64,000 nt of DNA from Sphaerotilus uruguayifluvii (GCF_013294065.1 NZ_JABSNM010000001.1:263925-327924), one strand, 5' to 3'. Shown: positions 53,840-63,441, counted from the first letter of the stretch. Notes: generated by a model from the letters alone, not told the origin. Numbers and translations: made by a program.

Positions 53840-54794
53840 GGCGGCGGCGGTACTGGTCGACGACCGGATCGCCCTGCACGACCGCGGCGCGGCCGGCCAC
53901 CTCCAGCGTGCTCTTGGTCTCGGTGGTCGAGGGCTTGGGCGCCGGCTTGCTCATCAGCTCCAGGATGGCCACATAGGTCTTGCGCGCCAGGCCGTCGCTC
54001 CAGCCCTTGTCGCGCATCAGGATCTCGAGCAGCTCGTCCATCGCCTCGGTCATCGCGCCGGCGGCGAACAGGTGGCGCGCCAGCTCCAGCCGGGCGGCGA
54101 AGTCGCGCGGCGCGGCGGCGATGGCCGCGCGCAGCGCCTCGGGCGTGCGGCCGGCGGCGCGGGCGTCGCGCACCGCCTCGGCGGCCAGCAGCCAGTGCTC
54201 GAGCGCGGCGAAGCGCGCATCGGCCAGCGCGCGCGGCGCGACCTGCGCGTAGGCCTGGCGGGCCTCGACCAGCGCCGCCTCGTCATGGCGCGCCACGCCC
54301 AGCAGCACCTTCAGGTAGTCGATCCAGGCGACGTCGCTGGCCGGATCGGTCTCGACCGCGGCGCGCAGGCGCTCCAGCACCGCCTGGATGTCCGGCTTGT
54401 CGCCGGCGAGCATCTGCTCGGCCTCCTCGACGTCCTCCTCGGCCTCGACCTGCTCGGGCGTGGCCACATGCTTGGCGAGGAACTCGCGGATCTGCGCCTC
54501 GGGGATGGCGCCGACGAAGCCGTCGACCGGCTGGCCCTGCGCGAACATCACGCAGAAGGGAATCGAGCGCACGCCGAACATCTGGCTGAGCTGGCCGGCG
54601 ATCTCGGGCACCTCGTCGGCGTTGAGCTTGGCCAGCACGAAGCCGCCGGCGTATTCGGTCTCGAGCTTCTCGAGCACCGGGCCGAGCTGCTTGCACGGGC
54701 CGCACCACGGCGCCCAGATGTCGAGCAGCACCGGCTGCTGCATCGAGGCCTGGATCAGTTCGGATTCGAAGTTCTGGAGGGTGATGTCGATCAT
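53820..54794 (-). CDS. cnoX: Thioredoxin-fold co-chaperone (CnoX/YbbN-like)
   Basis: A 324-aa protein. The N-terminal thioredoxin domain has [18 protein letters not shown] with an intact WCGPC active site, so it can do disulfide exchange, unlike E. coli CnoX, which has SxxC. The C-terminal 200 residues are TPR-like helices ([46 protein letters not shown]), matching CnoX/YbbN, which protects proteins from oxidation and passes them to chaperones. The overlapping 3' end with the TPR protein is 20 bp. It is divergent from purE. Confidence 0.9.
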   Translation of the reverse strand: MIDITLQNFESELIQASMQQPVLLDIWAPWCGPCKQLGPVLEKLETEYAGGFVLAKLNADEVPEIAGQLSQMFGVRSIPFCVMFAQGQPVDGFVGAIPEAQIREFLAKHVATPEQVEAEEDVEEAEQMLAGDKPDIQAVLERLRAAVETDPASDVAWIDYLKVLLGVARHDEAALVEARQAYAQVAPRALADARFAALEHWLLAAEAVRDARAAGRTPEALRAAIAAAPRDFAARLELARHLFAAGAMTEAMDELLEILMRDKGWSDGLARKTYVAILELMSKPAPKPSTTETKSTLEVAGRAAVVQGDPVVDQYRRRLSMALF

Positions 54795-54921
54795 CGCGGC
54801 ACCTGGTGGCGGCACGCGGCAGTCGCGTGCGCGGAAGTCTCGTCGGACGGGTCTGGCCGTTCCATCCGGCTCATCTGGGGGCGAAGCCGGACGAAAGCAA
54901 GCCCGGAGCGGCCGGCGCGCC

Positions 54922-54927
54922 TAAAAT
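54922..54927 (+). promoter_or_regulatory. Candidate -10 box (TAAAAT) for purE-purK
   Basis: CGCCTAAAATCACG lies about 30 bases before the purE start, the only AT-rich hexamer in the spacer after the cnoX start. Confidence 0.35.
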
Positions 54928-54956
54928 CACGCCTTTGCCCAAGCCCGGAGCCCGCC

Positions 54957-55466
54957 TTGAACAGCGCCTCGCCCGTGGTCGGCATCGTCATGGGGTCCAA
55001 CAGCGACTGGGACACCATGAAGAACGCCGCCCAGATTCTCGCCGACTTCGGCGTGCCCTTCGAAGCCCAGGTCGTCTCGGCGCACCGCATGCCCGACGAC
55101 ATGTTCCGCTACGCCGAGAACGCGCGCTCGCGCGGCCTGCAGGCCATCATCGCCGGCGCCGGCGGCGCGGCCCACCTGCCGGGCATGCTCGCGGCCAAGA
55201 CGCCGGTGCCGGTGCTCGGCGTGCCGGTGGCCAGCCGCCATCTGCAGGGCGTGGACTCGCTGCATTCGATCGTGCAGATGCCCAAGGGCGTGCCGGTGGC
55301 GACCTTCGCGATCGGCGTGGCCGGCGCGGCCAACGCGGCGCTGTTCGCGGTCGCGCTGCTGGCCAACCACGACGAGCGGCTGCGCGCCGAGCTCGACGCC
55401 TTCCGCGCCCGCCAGACCGAGGCGGCCCGCGCGATGGAGCTCACGCCGCTGGAGGGTCAGGGCTGA
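54957..55466 (+). CDS. purE: N5-carboxyaminoimidazole ribonucleotide mutase
   Basis: A 169-aa enzyme of purine synthesis that converts N5-CAIR to [22 protein letters not shown] (phosphate loop), [15 protein letters not shown] with the catalytic His, and [18 protein letters not shown] are canonical. The start is TTG at 54957, with GGAG 7-10 bases upstream; no ATG lies before the [10 protein letters not shown] motif, so TTG is the only sensible start. Its TGA overlaps the purK start. Confidence 0.96.
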   Translation: MNSASPVVGIVMGSNSDWDTMKNAAQILADFGVPFEAQVVSAHRMPDDMFRYAENARSRGLQAIIAGAGGAAHLPGMLAAKTPVPVLGVPVASRHLQGVDSLHSIVQMPKGVPVATFAIGVAGAANAALFAVALLANHDERLRAELDAFRARQTEAARAMELTPLEGQG

Positions 55467-56656
55467 TGACGATCCGACTGCTGCCCGGCGACCGCGCCGC
55501 GGCCGATCCCGAGCGCGCACTGACGCTGGGCGTCATGGGCGGCGGCCAGCTCGGCCGCATGTTCGTCCACGCCGCGCAGCAGCTGGGTTTCCGCACCGCG
55601 GTGCTCGACCCGGACGCGACCAGCCCGGCCGGTCTGGTGGCGCACGCGCATGTGCAGGCCGAGTACCTCGACGAGGCCGGCCTGCAGGCGCTGGCCGACA
55701 CCGCCGACGCGATCACCACCGAGTTCGAGAACGTGCCGGCCGAGGCGCTGCGCCGGCTGGCCGAGCGCCGCCCGGTCGCGCCCTCGGGCGACGCGGTGGC
55801 GGTCTGCCAGGACCGCGCCGCCGAGAAGGCCCACTTCGTCGACTGCGGCGTGCCGGTGGCGCCGCATGCGGTGATCGCCGACGAGGCCGCGCTGGCCGCG
55901 GTGCCCGACGATCTGCTGCCCGGCATCCTGAAGACCGCCCGCATGGGCTACGACGGCAAGGGCCAGATCCGCGTCGCCGACCGCGCCGCGCTGGAGGCCG
56001 GCTGGGCCGAGCTCGGGCGCGTGACCTGCGTGCTGGAGAAGCGCCTGCCGCTGGCCTTCGAGGTCAGCGTGATCGTGGCACGCGGGCGCGACGGCCGCGT
56101 CGTCGCCTTCCCGCTGCAGCAGAACCTGCACCGCGACGGCATCCTGGCGGTCACCACGGTGCCGGCGCCGGCCGGCACGCCCGCGCTGGAGGCCGAGGCC
56201 ATCGGCTGTGCCGCGCGCATCGCCGCCGACCTGGGCTATGTCGGCGTGCTGTGCATCGAGTTCTTCATCCTCGAGGACGGCTCGCTGGTCGCCAACGAGA
56301 TGGCGCCGCGCCCGCACAACTCCGGCCACCACACGATCGATTCCTGCGACCTGTCGCAGTTCGACCTGCAGGTGCGCGCGATGGCCGGTCTGCCGCTGGC
56401 CAAGCCGCGGCTGCATTCGCCCACCGTGATGCTGAACCTGCTGGGCGACCTCTGGTTCGACGCGGCCGGCCAGGAGCGCACGCCCGACTGGGCCGCGGTG
56501 CTGGCGCTGCCCGGGGCGAACCTGCACCTGTACGGCAAGGAATCCGCGCGGCGCGGCCGCAAGATGGGCCACCTGACGATCACCGGCGCGACGCCGGCGG
56601 CCGCGCGCGAGACCGCGCTGCAGGCCGCGGCGCTGCTGGGCATCGAGCCGTTCTGA
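55466..56656 (+). CDS. purK: N5-carboxyaminoimidazole ribonucleotide synthase
   Basis: A 396-aa ATP-grasp enzyme that makes N5-CAIR from AIR, ATP and bicarbonate. [54 protein letters not shown] and [26 protein letters not shown] are the conserved segments. It overlaps purE by one base (TGATG) and acts just before PurE in the pathway. Confidence 0.98.
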   Translation: MTIRLLPGDRAAADPERALTLGVMGGGQLGRMFVHAAQQLGFRTAVLDPDATSPAGLVAHAHVQAEYLDEAGLQALADTADAITTEFENVPAEALRRLAERRPVAPSGDAVAVCQDRAAEKAHFVDCGVPVAPHAVIADEAALAAVPDDLLPGILKTARMGYDGKGQIRVADRAALEAGWAELGRVTCVLEKRLPLAFEVSVIVARGRDGRVVAFPLQQNLHRDGILAVTTVPAPAGTPALEAEAIGCAARIAADLGYVGVLCIEFFILEDGSLVANEMAPRPHNSGHHTIDSCDLSQFDLQVRAMAGLPLAKPRLHSPTVMLNLLGDLWFDAAGQERTPDWAAVLALPGANLHLYGKESARRGRKMGHLTITGATPAAARETALQAAALLGIEPF

Positions 56657-56664
56657 GCCGCGCC

Positions 56665-57720
56665 ATGCCGCGCCTGCTCGATGCCACGACGCCCGCCGGG
56701 CTGGCCGCCGCGGTGACCGAGGCCGCCGCGCGGCTGGCCGCCGGCGAGCTGGTCGCCTTGCCGACCGAGACGGTCTACGGCCTGGGGGCGCGCGCCGACC
56801 GGGCCGAGGCGGTCGCGAAGATCTTCGCCGCCAAGGGCCGACCGAGCGACCACCCGCTGATCGTGCATGTCGCCGACGCGGCCGGCGCCGAGGTGTTCGC
56901 CCGCGACGGCGCGCTGCCCGAGGTGGCGCGGTGCCTGGTCGCGGCCTTCTGGCCGGGGCCGCTGACGGTCATCGTGCCGCGCCGCGAGGGGCTGGCGGCC
57001 GAGGCCGCCGGCGGCCAGGACACGGTCGGTCTGCGCTGCCCCGATCATCCGGTCGCGCGCGCGCTGCTGCGCGAGGCGGCCGGCCTGGGCGTGCCGGGCG
57101 TGGCCGCGCCGAGCGCCAACCGCTTCGGCCGCGTCAGCCCGACGCAGGCCGCGCATGTGGTGTCCGAGTTCGAGGGCATCGCGGGCCAGGACGATCTGCT
57201 GGTGCTCGACGGCGGCGACTGCGAGGTCGGCATCGAGTCGACCATCATCGACTGCAGCCGCGACCACGGCCGGCCGGTGCTGCTGCGCCCGGGGCGGCTG
57301 ACGGTGGCCGAGATCGAGGCCGCCGCGGGCCAGGCGCTGGTGGCCCGGGACGGCTCGGCACCGCGCGCCTCGGGCACGCTGGAGGCGCACTACGCGCCGA
57401 GCGCCAAGGTGCGGCTGATGACGGCCGCGCAGATCGACGCGGCGCTGACGGTCTGGGGCGCGAGCGCGCCGGCGCCTGCAAAGGGCGCGACATCTTGCGC
57501 GCCGACGCTGGCGGTATATTCCCGCAGCGCCCGCGCCGCGGTCGCCGGCACGGTGCTGCGCCGGATGCCGGCGGATGCGGCCGCGGCCGCGCATGCGCTG
57601 TTCGCCGACCTGCGCGAGCTCGATGCCAGCGGCGCGCCGCTGATCTGGGTCGAGACGCCGCCGGACGATGCCGCCTGGGATGGCGTGCGCGACCGGCTGC
57701 AGCGCGCCGCCGCGGCCTGA
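56665..57720 (+). CDS. tsaC: L-threonylcarbamoyladenylate synthase (Sua5 type)
   Basis: A 351-aa protein, longer than the single-domain YrdC/TsaC. The N-terminal YrdC domain has VALPTETVYGLGARAD, KIFAAKGRPSDHPLIVHV, FWPGPLTVIVPRR and VAAPSANRFGRVSPT. The C-terminal Sua5 domain follows after a linker (AHYAPSAKVRLM onwards). It makes the threonylcarbamoyl-AMP used for t6A37 of tRNA. tsaB, another member of the same pathway, is 2.5 kb downstream. Confidence 0.94.
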   Translation: MPRLLDATTPAGLAAAVTEAAARLAAGELVALPTETVYGLGARADRAEAVAKIFAAKGRPSDHPLIVHVADAAGAEVFARDGALPEVARCLVAAFWPGPLTVIVPRREGLAAEAAGGQDTVGLRCPDHPVARALLREAAGLGVPGVAAPSANRFGRVSPTQAAHVVSEFEGIAGQDDLLVLDGGDCEVGIESTIIDCSRDHGRPVLLRPGRLTVAEIEAAAGQALVARDGSAPRASGTLEAHYAPSAKVRLMTAAQIDAALTVWGASAPAPAKGATSCAPTLAVYSRSARAAVAGTVLRRMPADAAAAAHALFADLRELDASGAPLIWVETPPDDAAWDGVRDRLQRAAAA

Positions 57721-57748
57721 GCGCCGAGAACCCCTCGCTGGAGATTGC

Positions 57749-58702
57749 ATGAGAGTCCTGAAGTCCATCCTCGTCCCGGCGGCCCTGGCCGCGCTGCTGG
57801 CCGCCTGCGGCGGCTCCGAGCGGGTCGAGGACTATGTGCCGACGAAGCTGGTCGCCTTCGGCGACGAGCTCAGCGTCATCAACAGCGACGGCAGCAAGTA
57901 CGGCGTCAACGCGCTGAAGACCAATTCGACCGAACTGGACTGCGCGACCTACCCGGTCTGGCCGCAGGTCGTCGCCTCCGGCTTCGGGCTGGTCTTTCCG
58001 CAGTGCAACAGCTCGGGCGTGCTGACCACCTCGGCCGAGATGAAGGCGGTGGCCGGCGCCAAGGTCGCCGACGTCGTGTCGGCGGTCGGCGCCTACCAGG
58101 CCTCGACCGGCTTCTCTCGCACGACGCTGGTCACGCTGATGGCCGGGCAGAACGACATTCTCGAGGCCTACGCGAGCTGGGTCGCCGGCACGCTGACCCG
58201 CGACCAGGCCAAGGCGCAGGTCGCCGCGCTGGGCAGGACGCTGGGCACGCTGGTCAACACCATCACCGCCTCGGGCAGCGGCGGCCGGGTGCTGTACGCG
58301 ACGCCGGCCCACCTGGGCTACTCGCCGTTCGCCGCCTCCGAGGTCGCCTCCTCCGGCTCGGAGGACCGCCGCACGATGCTGAAGGAGCTGACGACCTCCT
58401 TCGTCGAGGCGATGCGCCTGGCGGTGGCCAACGACGGCCAGTACGCCGCGCTGATCACCGGCGACGAGCTCACCGTCAGCATGTCCGACAACACGCGTCT
58501 GGCGAGCTACTCGCTGACGAACAACACCGACGTCGCCTGCACCGTCACGCCGCTGACCTCGTGCACGACCGCGACGCTGGTGTCGGGCGCCGCGTCCAGC
58601 GGCACGACCTACCTGTGGGCCGGCGCGCAGGTGCCGGGTCCGAACTGGCAGTCCCGCGTGGGCAGCGCCGCGCTGAACCGCGCCCGCAACAACCCGTTCT
58701 GA
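57749..58702 (+). CDS. SGNH/GDSL-fold lipoprotein lacking catalytic residues
   Basis: A 317-aa protein. The signal ends in LLAAC (Cys20). Block I, normally FGDSLSD with the nucleophile Ser, reads FGDELSVINSDG, with Glu40 in the place of Ser. The GxND block survives (AGQNDILEAY). The final block, normally with Asp and His (YLWADxxHPT...), reads TTYLWAGAQVPGPNWQSR, so the Asp-His dyad is missing. The end (ALNRARNNPF) keeps the family style. It is therefore probably not an esterase; a binding or structural role is likely. Its last 94 bp overlap dacB. Confidence 0.8.
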   Translation: MRVLKSILVPAALAALLAACGGSERVEDYVPTKLVAFGDELSVINSDGSKYGVNALKTNSTELDCATYPVWPQVVASGFGLVFPQCNSSGVLTTSAEMKAVAGAKVADVVSAVGAYQASTGFSRTTLVTLMAGQNDILEAYASWVAGTLTRDQAKAQVAALGRTLGTLVNTITASGSGGRVLYATPAHLGYSPFAASEVASSGSEDRRTMLKELTTSFVEAMRLAVANDGQYAALITGDELTVSMSDNTRLASYSLTNNTDVACTVTPLTSCTTATLVSGAASSGTTYLWAGAQVPGPNWQSRVGSAALNRARNNPF

Positions 58703-60144
58703 TCGTCGGCCCCGACGGCCGGCGGCCGGGCGAGGTCGTCGAGCGCCCAGCGCACGACCTCGTCGAGCACGGCGCGCGACTCCGCGCCGCCAGCCTTCGG
58801 GTGGTTCAGGATCGCCACCAGCGCATGGCGGCGGCCGTCCTCGCCGTGCACATAGCCGGCCAGTGCGGCCACGCCGTCGAGCGAGCCGGTCTTCAGGTGC
58901 GCGCGGCCGCTGGCCGCCACCGCCCGTCGCGCGGTCGTCTCGATGCCGGCCACCGGCAGCGAGGACAGCAGCTCCGGCATCCACGGCCGGCTCCAGGCCC
59001 ACTGCAGCAGCCGGCCCAGGCAGCGCGGCGTGATGCGCTCCTGGCGCGACAGGCCCGAGCCGTTGTCGATCGCCAGCTCGTCCTCGCGGCAGCCGTGCGC
59101 GCGCACCAGCGACTGCACCTCGGCCCGCGCGGCCTCGAAGGTGGCCGGCTGCGCCGGCTGACCCGGCGCCAGCGCCAGCAGCACCTGCTGCGCGATCATG
59201 TTGTTGCTGTGCTTGTTCATGTCGCGCAGCACCTCGGGCAGCGCCGGCGAGCTCCAGTCGCTCAGCACGGTCGCGCCGGCGGGCGTGCGGCCCTCGCGCA
59301 CCCGGCCGCCGATGCGCCCGCCCAGCGCCCGCCACTGCGCCTCGACCGCACGGGCGGCGAAGCCCGCCGGCGCCGGATCGGGAAAGGCGATCGGCCAGCC
59401 GCGCTCGCCGCAGGCGGCCGGAAAGCGCCCGGCCAGCCGCGGCCGCGACGGATCGGAGAAGTCCGGCGCGAGCTGCGCACGCCAGTCCTGGCAGTCGCCG
59501 CCGGCCAGCGGCACGGTCTCGGGCCACTGCACGCCGGCCAGCGGCAGATCGACCGCGACGCGCGCCACGCCGCGCGCCGGCTCGGGCCGCAGCGTCAGCA
59601 CCACGCTGCGGTTGGCGATCATCAGCGCGTCCGGCCCGACGTTGTAGGGCCGCAGCGGCTGGCCGTCGAAGGCGGCCGGATCATGCGCGGGCAGCGCATA
59701 GGCGCCGCGGTCGAGGATCAGGTCGCCGTCGATCGTGGCGCCGCCGGCGTCCATCGCCTGGCGCAGCAGCAGCGTCAGCCGCTCGCCGGTCAGGCGCGGG
59801 TCGCCGCTGCCGCGCAGGATGCGGTCCGGTCCGGCCGCAAGCATCGGCGTGTGCCACTGGAAGACCGGCCCGAGCCGCTCCAGCGCCGCCACCGTCGTCA
59901 CCAGCTTCATCACCGAGGCCGGCGCGACCGCCTCGGCCGGGCGCAGCGCCAGCCGCGGCTCGCCGCCCTCGGCCGGCGCGACCCAGGCCGACAGCGCGCC
60001 CGGCTCGATGCGGGCGCGCTCGAGCGCGGCACGCAGCGCCGGTGGCGCCTCGTCGGGGGGCGCCGCGCGGCCCCCCCCGGCCAGCGCCAGCAGCAGCATC
60101 GGCACCGCGGCGCGGCACCAGGTTCCCGACAGGGCCGGCAGCAT
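58609..60144 (-). CDS. dacB: D-alanyl-D-alanine carboxypeptidase/endopeptidase, PBP4 type
   Basis: A 511-aa periplasmic enzyme of peptidoglycan turnover, class C penicillin-binding protein. It has a signal peptide (VPMLLLALAGGGRAAPP). The three active-site motifs are SVMK (Ser77, Lys80), SNN in MNKHSNNMIAQQ, and KTG in AHLKTGSLDG. The start is ambiguous: GGAGG directly abuts ATG 60150, so ATG 60144, six bases beyond it, is preferred. The C-terminal end after DLARPP runs on about 30 residues into the antisense of the SGNH gene, which looks like a tail acquired by loss of an earlier stop. Confidence 0.9.
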   Translation of the reverse strand: MLPALSGTWCRAAVPMLLLALAGGGRAAPPDEAPPALRAALERARIEPGALSAWVAPAEGGEPRLALRPAEAVAPASVMKLVTTVAALERLGPVFQWHTPMLAAGPDRILRGSGDPRLTGERLTLLLRQAMDAGGATIDGDLILDRGAYALPAHDPAAFDGQPLRPYNVGPDALMIANRSVVLTLRPEPARGVARVAVDLPLAGVQWPETVPLAGGDCQDWRAQLAPDFSDPSRPRLAGRFPAACGERGWPIAFPDPAPAGFAARAVEAQWRALGGRIGGRVREGRTPAGATVLSDWSSPALPEVLRDMNKHSNNMIAQQVLLALAPGQPAQPATFEAARAEVQSLVRAHGCREDELAIDNGSGLSRQERITPRCLGRLLQWAWSRPWMPELLSSLPVAGIETTARRAVAASGRAHLKTGSLDGVAALAGYVHGEDGRRHALVAILNHPKAGGAESRAVLDEVVRWALDDLARPPAVGADDQNGLLRARFSAALPTRDCQFGPGTCAPAHR

Positions 60145-60207
60145 CGTCATCCTCCGTGGCATCCAGGGCAGAGGCCGGATGATACGGAGTCGCCGGGGGG
60201 GCGCCGC

Positions 60208-60213
60208 TACACT
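60208..60213 (+). promoter_or_regulatory. Candidate -10 box (TACACT) for tsaB
   Basis: GCTACACTGGCG lies about 30 bases before the tsaB ATG in the 99-bp spacer with dacB. Confidence 0.3.
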
Positions 60214-60243
60214 GGCGGACCGCCGTCGCTCGCTCCGCCCCCC

Positions 60244-60987
60244 ATGTCCTCGCCCCGTCTTCTTGCGGTCGATACCGCCACCGACACCGTCCACCTCGTG
60301 CTGGTCGACGGCCCGGACGTGCTTGTCCGGGCGCTGCCCGGCGGCGCGCAGGCCTCGGCGGCGCTGCTGCCGCAGGTCGCCGCGCTGCTGGCCGAGGCCG
60401 GGCTGGCGCTGCGCGATCTCGACGCGATCGGCTATGGCCGCGGGCCCGGGGCCTTCACCGGCCTGCGCACCGCCTGCGCGATCGCGCAGGGCCTGGCGGT
60501 CGGCGCCGGCCGGCCGATGCTGGCGCTCGACACGCTGGCGGCGCTGGCGGCATGTGCGCGGCGCCGGCTCGGCGAGGCGGCCACCCCGGCGGTCTGGAGC
60601 GCGCTCGACGCGCGCATGGGCGAGATCTACGCCGCCCGCTGGACCGCGGTGCCCGGCGGCGGCTGGCAGGCCGACGGCGCGGTCGCGCTGTGGTCGCCGG
60701 CGGCGCTGGCCGAGGCGATCGCCGCGCGCCCGGCTCCGATCGCCGGCAATGCGCTGCTGGCGCAGGCCGAGGTGCTGCCGTCGCTGGCCGCCGCGCTCGG
60801 CCTGGCGACCGATGCGCAGGCGGTGCCCGACGGCCTGGCGCTGGCCGAGCTGGCGCGAGCGGCCTGGGCGGCCGGTGCGACGCTCGATCCGGCGGTCGCG
60901 CTGCCGCTCTATGTGCGCGACAAGGTCGCTCAGACCACCGCCGAGCGCGAGGCCGCGGCCCGCGCCGCCCGCGGGGAGGCCGCATGA
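60244..60987 (+). CDS. tsaB: tRNA threonylcarbamoyladenosine biosynthesis protein TsaB
   Basis: A 247-aa ASKHA-fold protein. LLAVDTATDTVHL at the N-terminus and IGYGRGPGAFTGLRTACAIAQGLA are diagnostic. TsaB is the non-catalytic partner of TsaD in t6A37 tRNA modification. The gene overlaps rimI by ATGA, the usual tsaB-rimI arrangement. Confidence 0.95.
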   Translation: MSSPRLLAVDTATDTVHLVLVDGPDVLVRALPGGAQASAALLPQVAALLAEAGLALRDLDAIGYGRGPGAFTGLRTACAIAQGLAVGAGRPMLALDTLAALAACARRRLGEAATPAVWSALDARMGEIYAARWTAVPGGGWQADGAVALWSPAALAEAIAARPAPIAGNALLAQAEVLPSLAAALGLATDAQAVPDGLALAELARAAWAAGATLDPAVALPLYVRDKVAQTTAEREAAARAARGEAA

Positions 60988-61472
60988 GCGCCGCTGCCGG
61001 CGGGGGCGAGCCGGTGCTGCTGCCGATGGGCGTGCAGCTGCTCGACGCGGTGATGGCGATCGAGGTGCGCGCCTATCCCTTTCCGTGGAGCCGCGGCAAC
61101 TTCGTCGACTCGATCGCGGCCGGCTACCTGACGCGCTGCCTGGTCTCGCCCGAGGGCGAGCTGCTAGGCTATCTGGTGGCGATGGCGGGCTTTCGCGAGT
61201 GGCATCTGCTGAACGTGACGGTCGCGCCCGAGCACCAGGGCCGCGGCCTGGCACGCCCGCTGATGCAGGCGCTGCGCGAGCATGCCCTGGCCGAGGGCGC
61301 CGAATGCCTGTGGCTGGAGGTCCGCCCCAGCAACACCCGCGCGCGTGCGCTCTACGAGCGGCTGGGCTATGCCCAGGTCGGCGTGCGGCGCGACTACTAC
61401 CCGGACGCGGGCGGCCGGCGCGAGGACGCGCTGGTGCTGTGCCTCGAACTGCAGCCCGGGGCGGCCGGATGA
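60984..61472 (+). CDS. rimI: [Ribosomal protein bS18]-alanine N-acetyltransferase
   Basis: A 162-aa GNAT acetyltransferase. Motif A reads LNVTVAPEHQGRGLARPLM (acetyl-CoA loop HQGRGLA), followed by LWLEVRPSNTRARALYERLGYAQVGVRRDYYP, typical of RimI. It acetylates the N-terminus of ribosomal protein S18. Overlaps tsaB and the uracil-DNA glycosylase gene by four bases each, so the three form one operon. Confidence 0.95.
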   Translation: MSAAAGGGEPVLLPMGVQLLDAVMAIEVRAYPFPWSRGNFVDSIAAGYLTRCLVSPEGELLGYLVAMAGFREWHLLNVTVAPEHQGRGLARPLMQALREHALAEGAECLWLEVRPSNTRARALYERLGYAQVGVRRDYYPDAGGRREDALVLCLELQPGAAG

Positions 61473-62323
61473 GCGCACGCTGGAGCGACCGGCAGCAGGC
61501 GATGCTGCGCGAGATGGGCGTGACGCTGTGGCTGCCGCCGACGCCTGCCGAGGTGCCCGTGCCTGAGGCTGCGATGCCCGAGCCGGTGCCCGCCGCGGTG
61601 GCGGTCCCCGTGCCTGTCCAGGCGCCGGTGCCGTCTCCTGCCCCTGCCCCTGCGCCGGTCCGGATGTCCCGGCCGGCGGCCGTGTCGACCGAGCCGGATC
61701 CGCCATCCGTGCCGCGGCCGCTGGCCGCGCGCCCGTCCGGCGTGGCGGCGATGGACTGGCCGGCGCTGCGCGAGGCGGTCGCCGGCTGCGAGGCCTGCGG
61801 CCTGTGCCGCAGCCGCCGCAACACCGTCTTCGGCGTCGGCCACGAGCAGGCGCAGTGGATGATCGTCGGCGAGGCCCCCGGCGAGCAGGAGGACCTCCGG
61901 GGCGAGCCCTTCGTCGGCAAGGCCGGCCAGCTGCTCGACAACATGCTGCGCGCGGTCGGCCTGACCCGCGCCGAGGCCGGGCCGGAGCAGCAGGTCTACA
62001 TCGCCAACGTGCTGAAGTGCCGCCCGCCGATGAACCGCAATCCCGAGCCGCAGGAGGTCGCGCAGTGCGAGCCCTTCCTGAAGCGCCAGGTCGAGCTGGT
62101 GGCGCCGAAGCTGATCCTGGCGATGGGCCGCTTCGCGGTGCAGTCGATCCTGCAGACCGGCGAGCCGATCGGGCGGCTGCGCGGGCGGGTGCACGCCTAT
62201 CACGGCGTTCCGGTGGTGGTGACCTACCACCCGGCCTACCTGCTTCGCAACCCGGCCGACAAGTCGCGCTCCTGGGAGGATCTGTGCCTGGCGCGCGAGG
62301 TGCTGCGGCAGGCCGGCGGCTGA
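61469..62323 (+). CDS. Uracil-DNA glycosylase, family 4
   Basis: A 284-aa enzyme. The N-terminal 95 residues include a Pro/Val/Ala-rich stretch (residues about 28-63) that looks disordered, then the family 4 core: CEACGLCRSRRNTVFGVG with two of the four iron-sulfur cysteines, IVGEAPGEQEDLRGEPFVGKAGQLLDNML (catalytic region), IANVLKCRPPMNRNPEPQEVAQCEPFL and VVTYHPAYLLRNPADK. It removes uracil from DNA. In the family the cluster is structural. The long linker is common in Burkholderiales homologues. Confidence 0.94.
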   Translation: MSARWSDRQQAMLREMGVTLWLPPTPAEVPVPEAAMPEPVPAAVAVPVPVQAPVPSPAPAPAPVRMSRPAAVSTEPDPPSVPRPLAARPSGVAAMDWPALREAVAGCEACGLCRSRRNTVFGVGHEQAQWMIVGEAPGEQEDLRGEPFVGKAGQLLDNMLRAVGLTRAEAGPEQQVYIANVLKCRPPMNRNPEPQEVAQCEPFLKRQVELVAPKLILAMGRFAVQSILQTGEPIGRLRGRVHAYHGVPVVVTYHPAYLLRNPADKSRSWEDLCLAREVLRQAGG

Positions 62324-62338
62324 GGCCGGTCCCGGCCC

Positions 62339-63427
62339 TCAGTGGTGGCTGCTGAGGTAGCGCTTGCGCCAGAAGAAGGCGGACAGCCCGATGCCGAGCG
62401 CCAGCATCAGCGCCAGCGCGGCCCAGAAGCCGTCGGCGGCGTGGATCAGCGGCAGCGCGTCGAAGTTCATCCCGAAGATGCCGGTCACCAGGTTCAGCGG
62501 CAGGAAGATCGCCGTCAGCACGGTGAGGGTGCGCATGATGTCGTTGGTGCGCTGGCCGACCGCCGAGAAATGCATCTGCACCGCGCTCTCGATCGAGGAT
62601 TCCAGCCGGCGCACATGGCCGAGCACCCGCTCGATGTGCTCGAGCACGTCGCGCGAGCGCACCCGCAGCAGCTCGCGCTCGCGTCGGGCGTGGTCGTCGG
62701 CCTCGGGCGGCCACTCGTCGAGTGCGTCGATCCATTCCTGCACCGCGCTGCGCTGGTCCTCGCAGATGTCCTCGAGCATGTGCAGCGTGTTGCGCGACTC
62801 CAGCAGCATCTGCCAGTCGACGCTGCGGCTGCGCGGGCCGAACAGCTCCTGCTGCAGCGTCGCGAGCTGGCGGGTCAGCAGCCGGCGCAGCTCGAGGTAG
62901 CTGTCGACCATGTGGTTGACGATGCGCAGCATCAGGTCGGCCGGGCTGGGCGGGATGCGGCTGGCGCCGTTGCCGCCCGCGGGCATCTGCAGCAGCCGCT
63001 GCGCAAAATGCTCGCGCACCTGGCAGTCGGCCGGATGCACCGTCATCAGCAGCCGGTCGTAGACGGCGAAGCCGACCGGGCTGGTGTCGATCGCCTGCAG
63101 TGCGCGCCGCGCCGAGGCCAGCGTGCCGTGCTCCTCGTCGAGAAAGAGCTCGCTGCTGCCCGGCGCCGCCGCGAGCCGGCGAAAGACCATCAGGTCGTAC
63201 CAGGAGGTGTAGTCGAAATGGGAGGGCAGCTGGTTGCTCAGCAGGTCCGAGACATGCAGGTCGACCAGCGGGCCGCAGCCCCACTGGTGCAGCCGCGACT
63301 GCAGCACCGGCACGCCGATCTCGAACTCGCGCCGCGCGCTGGCCACCCAGAGGAAGCCGCGCTCGGGCAGATGGTCGGGCAGGGCGTCGAGCTCGGTGCA
63401 GGTGTCCGCGATCAGGAAGATCCGCAT
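62339..63427 (-). CDS. corA: CorA family magnesium/divalent cation transporter
   Basis: A 362-aa protein. The long cytoplasmic N-terminal domain ends with the coiled helices ESRNTLHMLEDICEDQRSAVQEW and RTNDIMRTLTVLTAIFLPLNLVTGIFGMNF, where GMN is the selectivity-filter motif between the two C-terminal spans (second span FWAALALMLALGIGLSAFFW). It forms a pentameric Mg2+ channel. ATG 63427 is used. It converges on the uracil-DNA glycosylase gene with a 15-bp gap and is 14 bp after hemB on the same strand. Confidence 0.94.
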   Translation of the reverse strand: MRIFLIADTCTELDALPDHLPERGFLWVASARREFEIGVPVLQSRLHQWGCGPLVDLHVSDLLSNQLPSHFDYTSWYDLMVFRRLAAAPGSSELFLDEEHGTLASARRALQAIDTSPVGFAVYDRLLMTVHPADCQVREHFAQRLLQMPAGGNGASRIPPSPADLMLRIVNHMVDSYLELRRLLTRQLATLQQELFGPRSRSVDWQMLLESRNTLHMLEDICEDQRSAVQEWIDALDEWPPEADDHARRERELLRVRSRDVLEHIERVLGHVRRLESSIESAVQMHFSAVGQRTNDIMRTLTVLTAIFLPLNLVTGIFGMNFDALPLIHAADGFWAALALMLALGIGLSAFFWRKRYLSSHH

Positions 63428-63441
63428 CGGCCGCACGGGCT

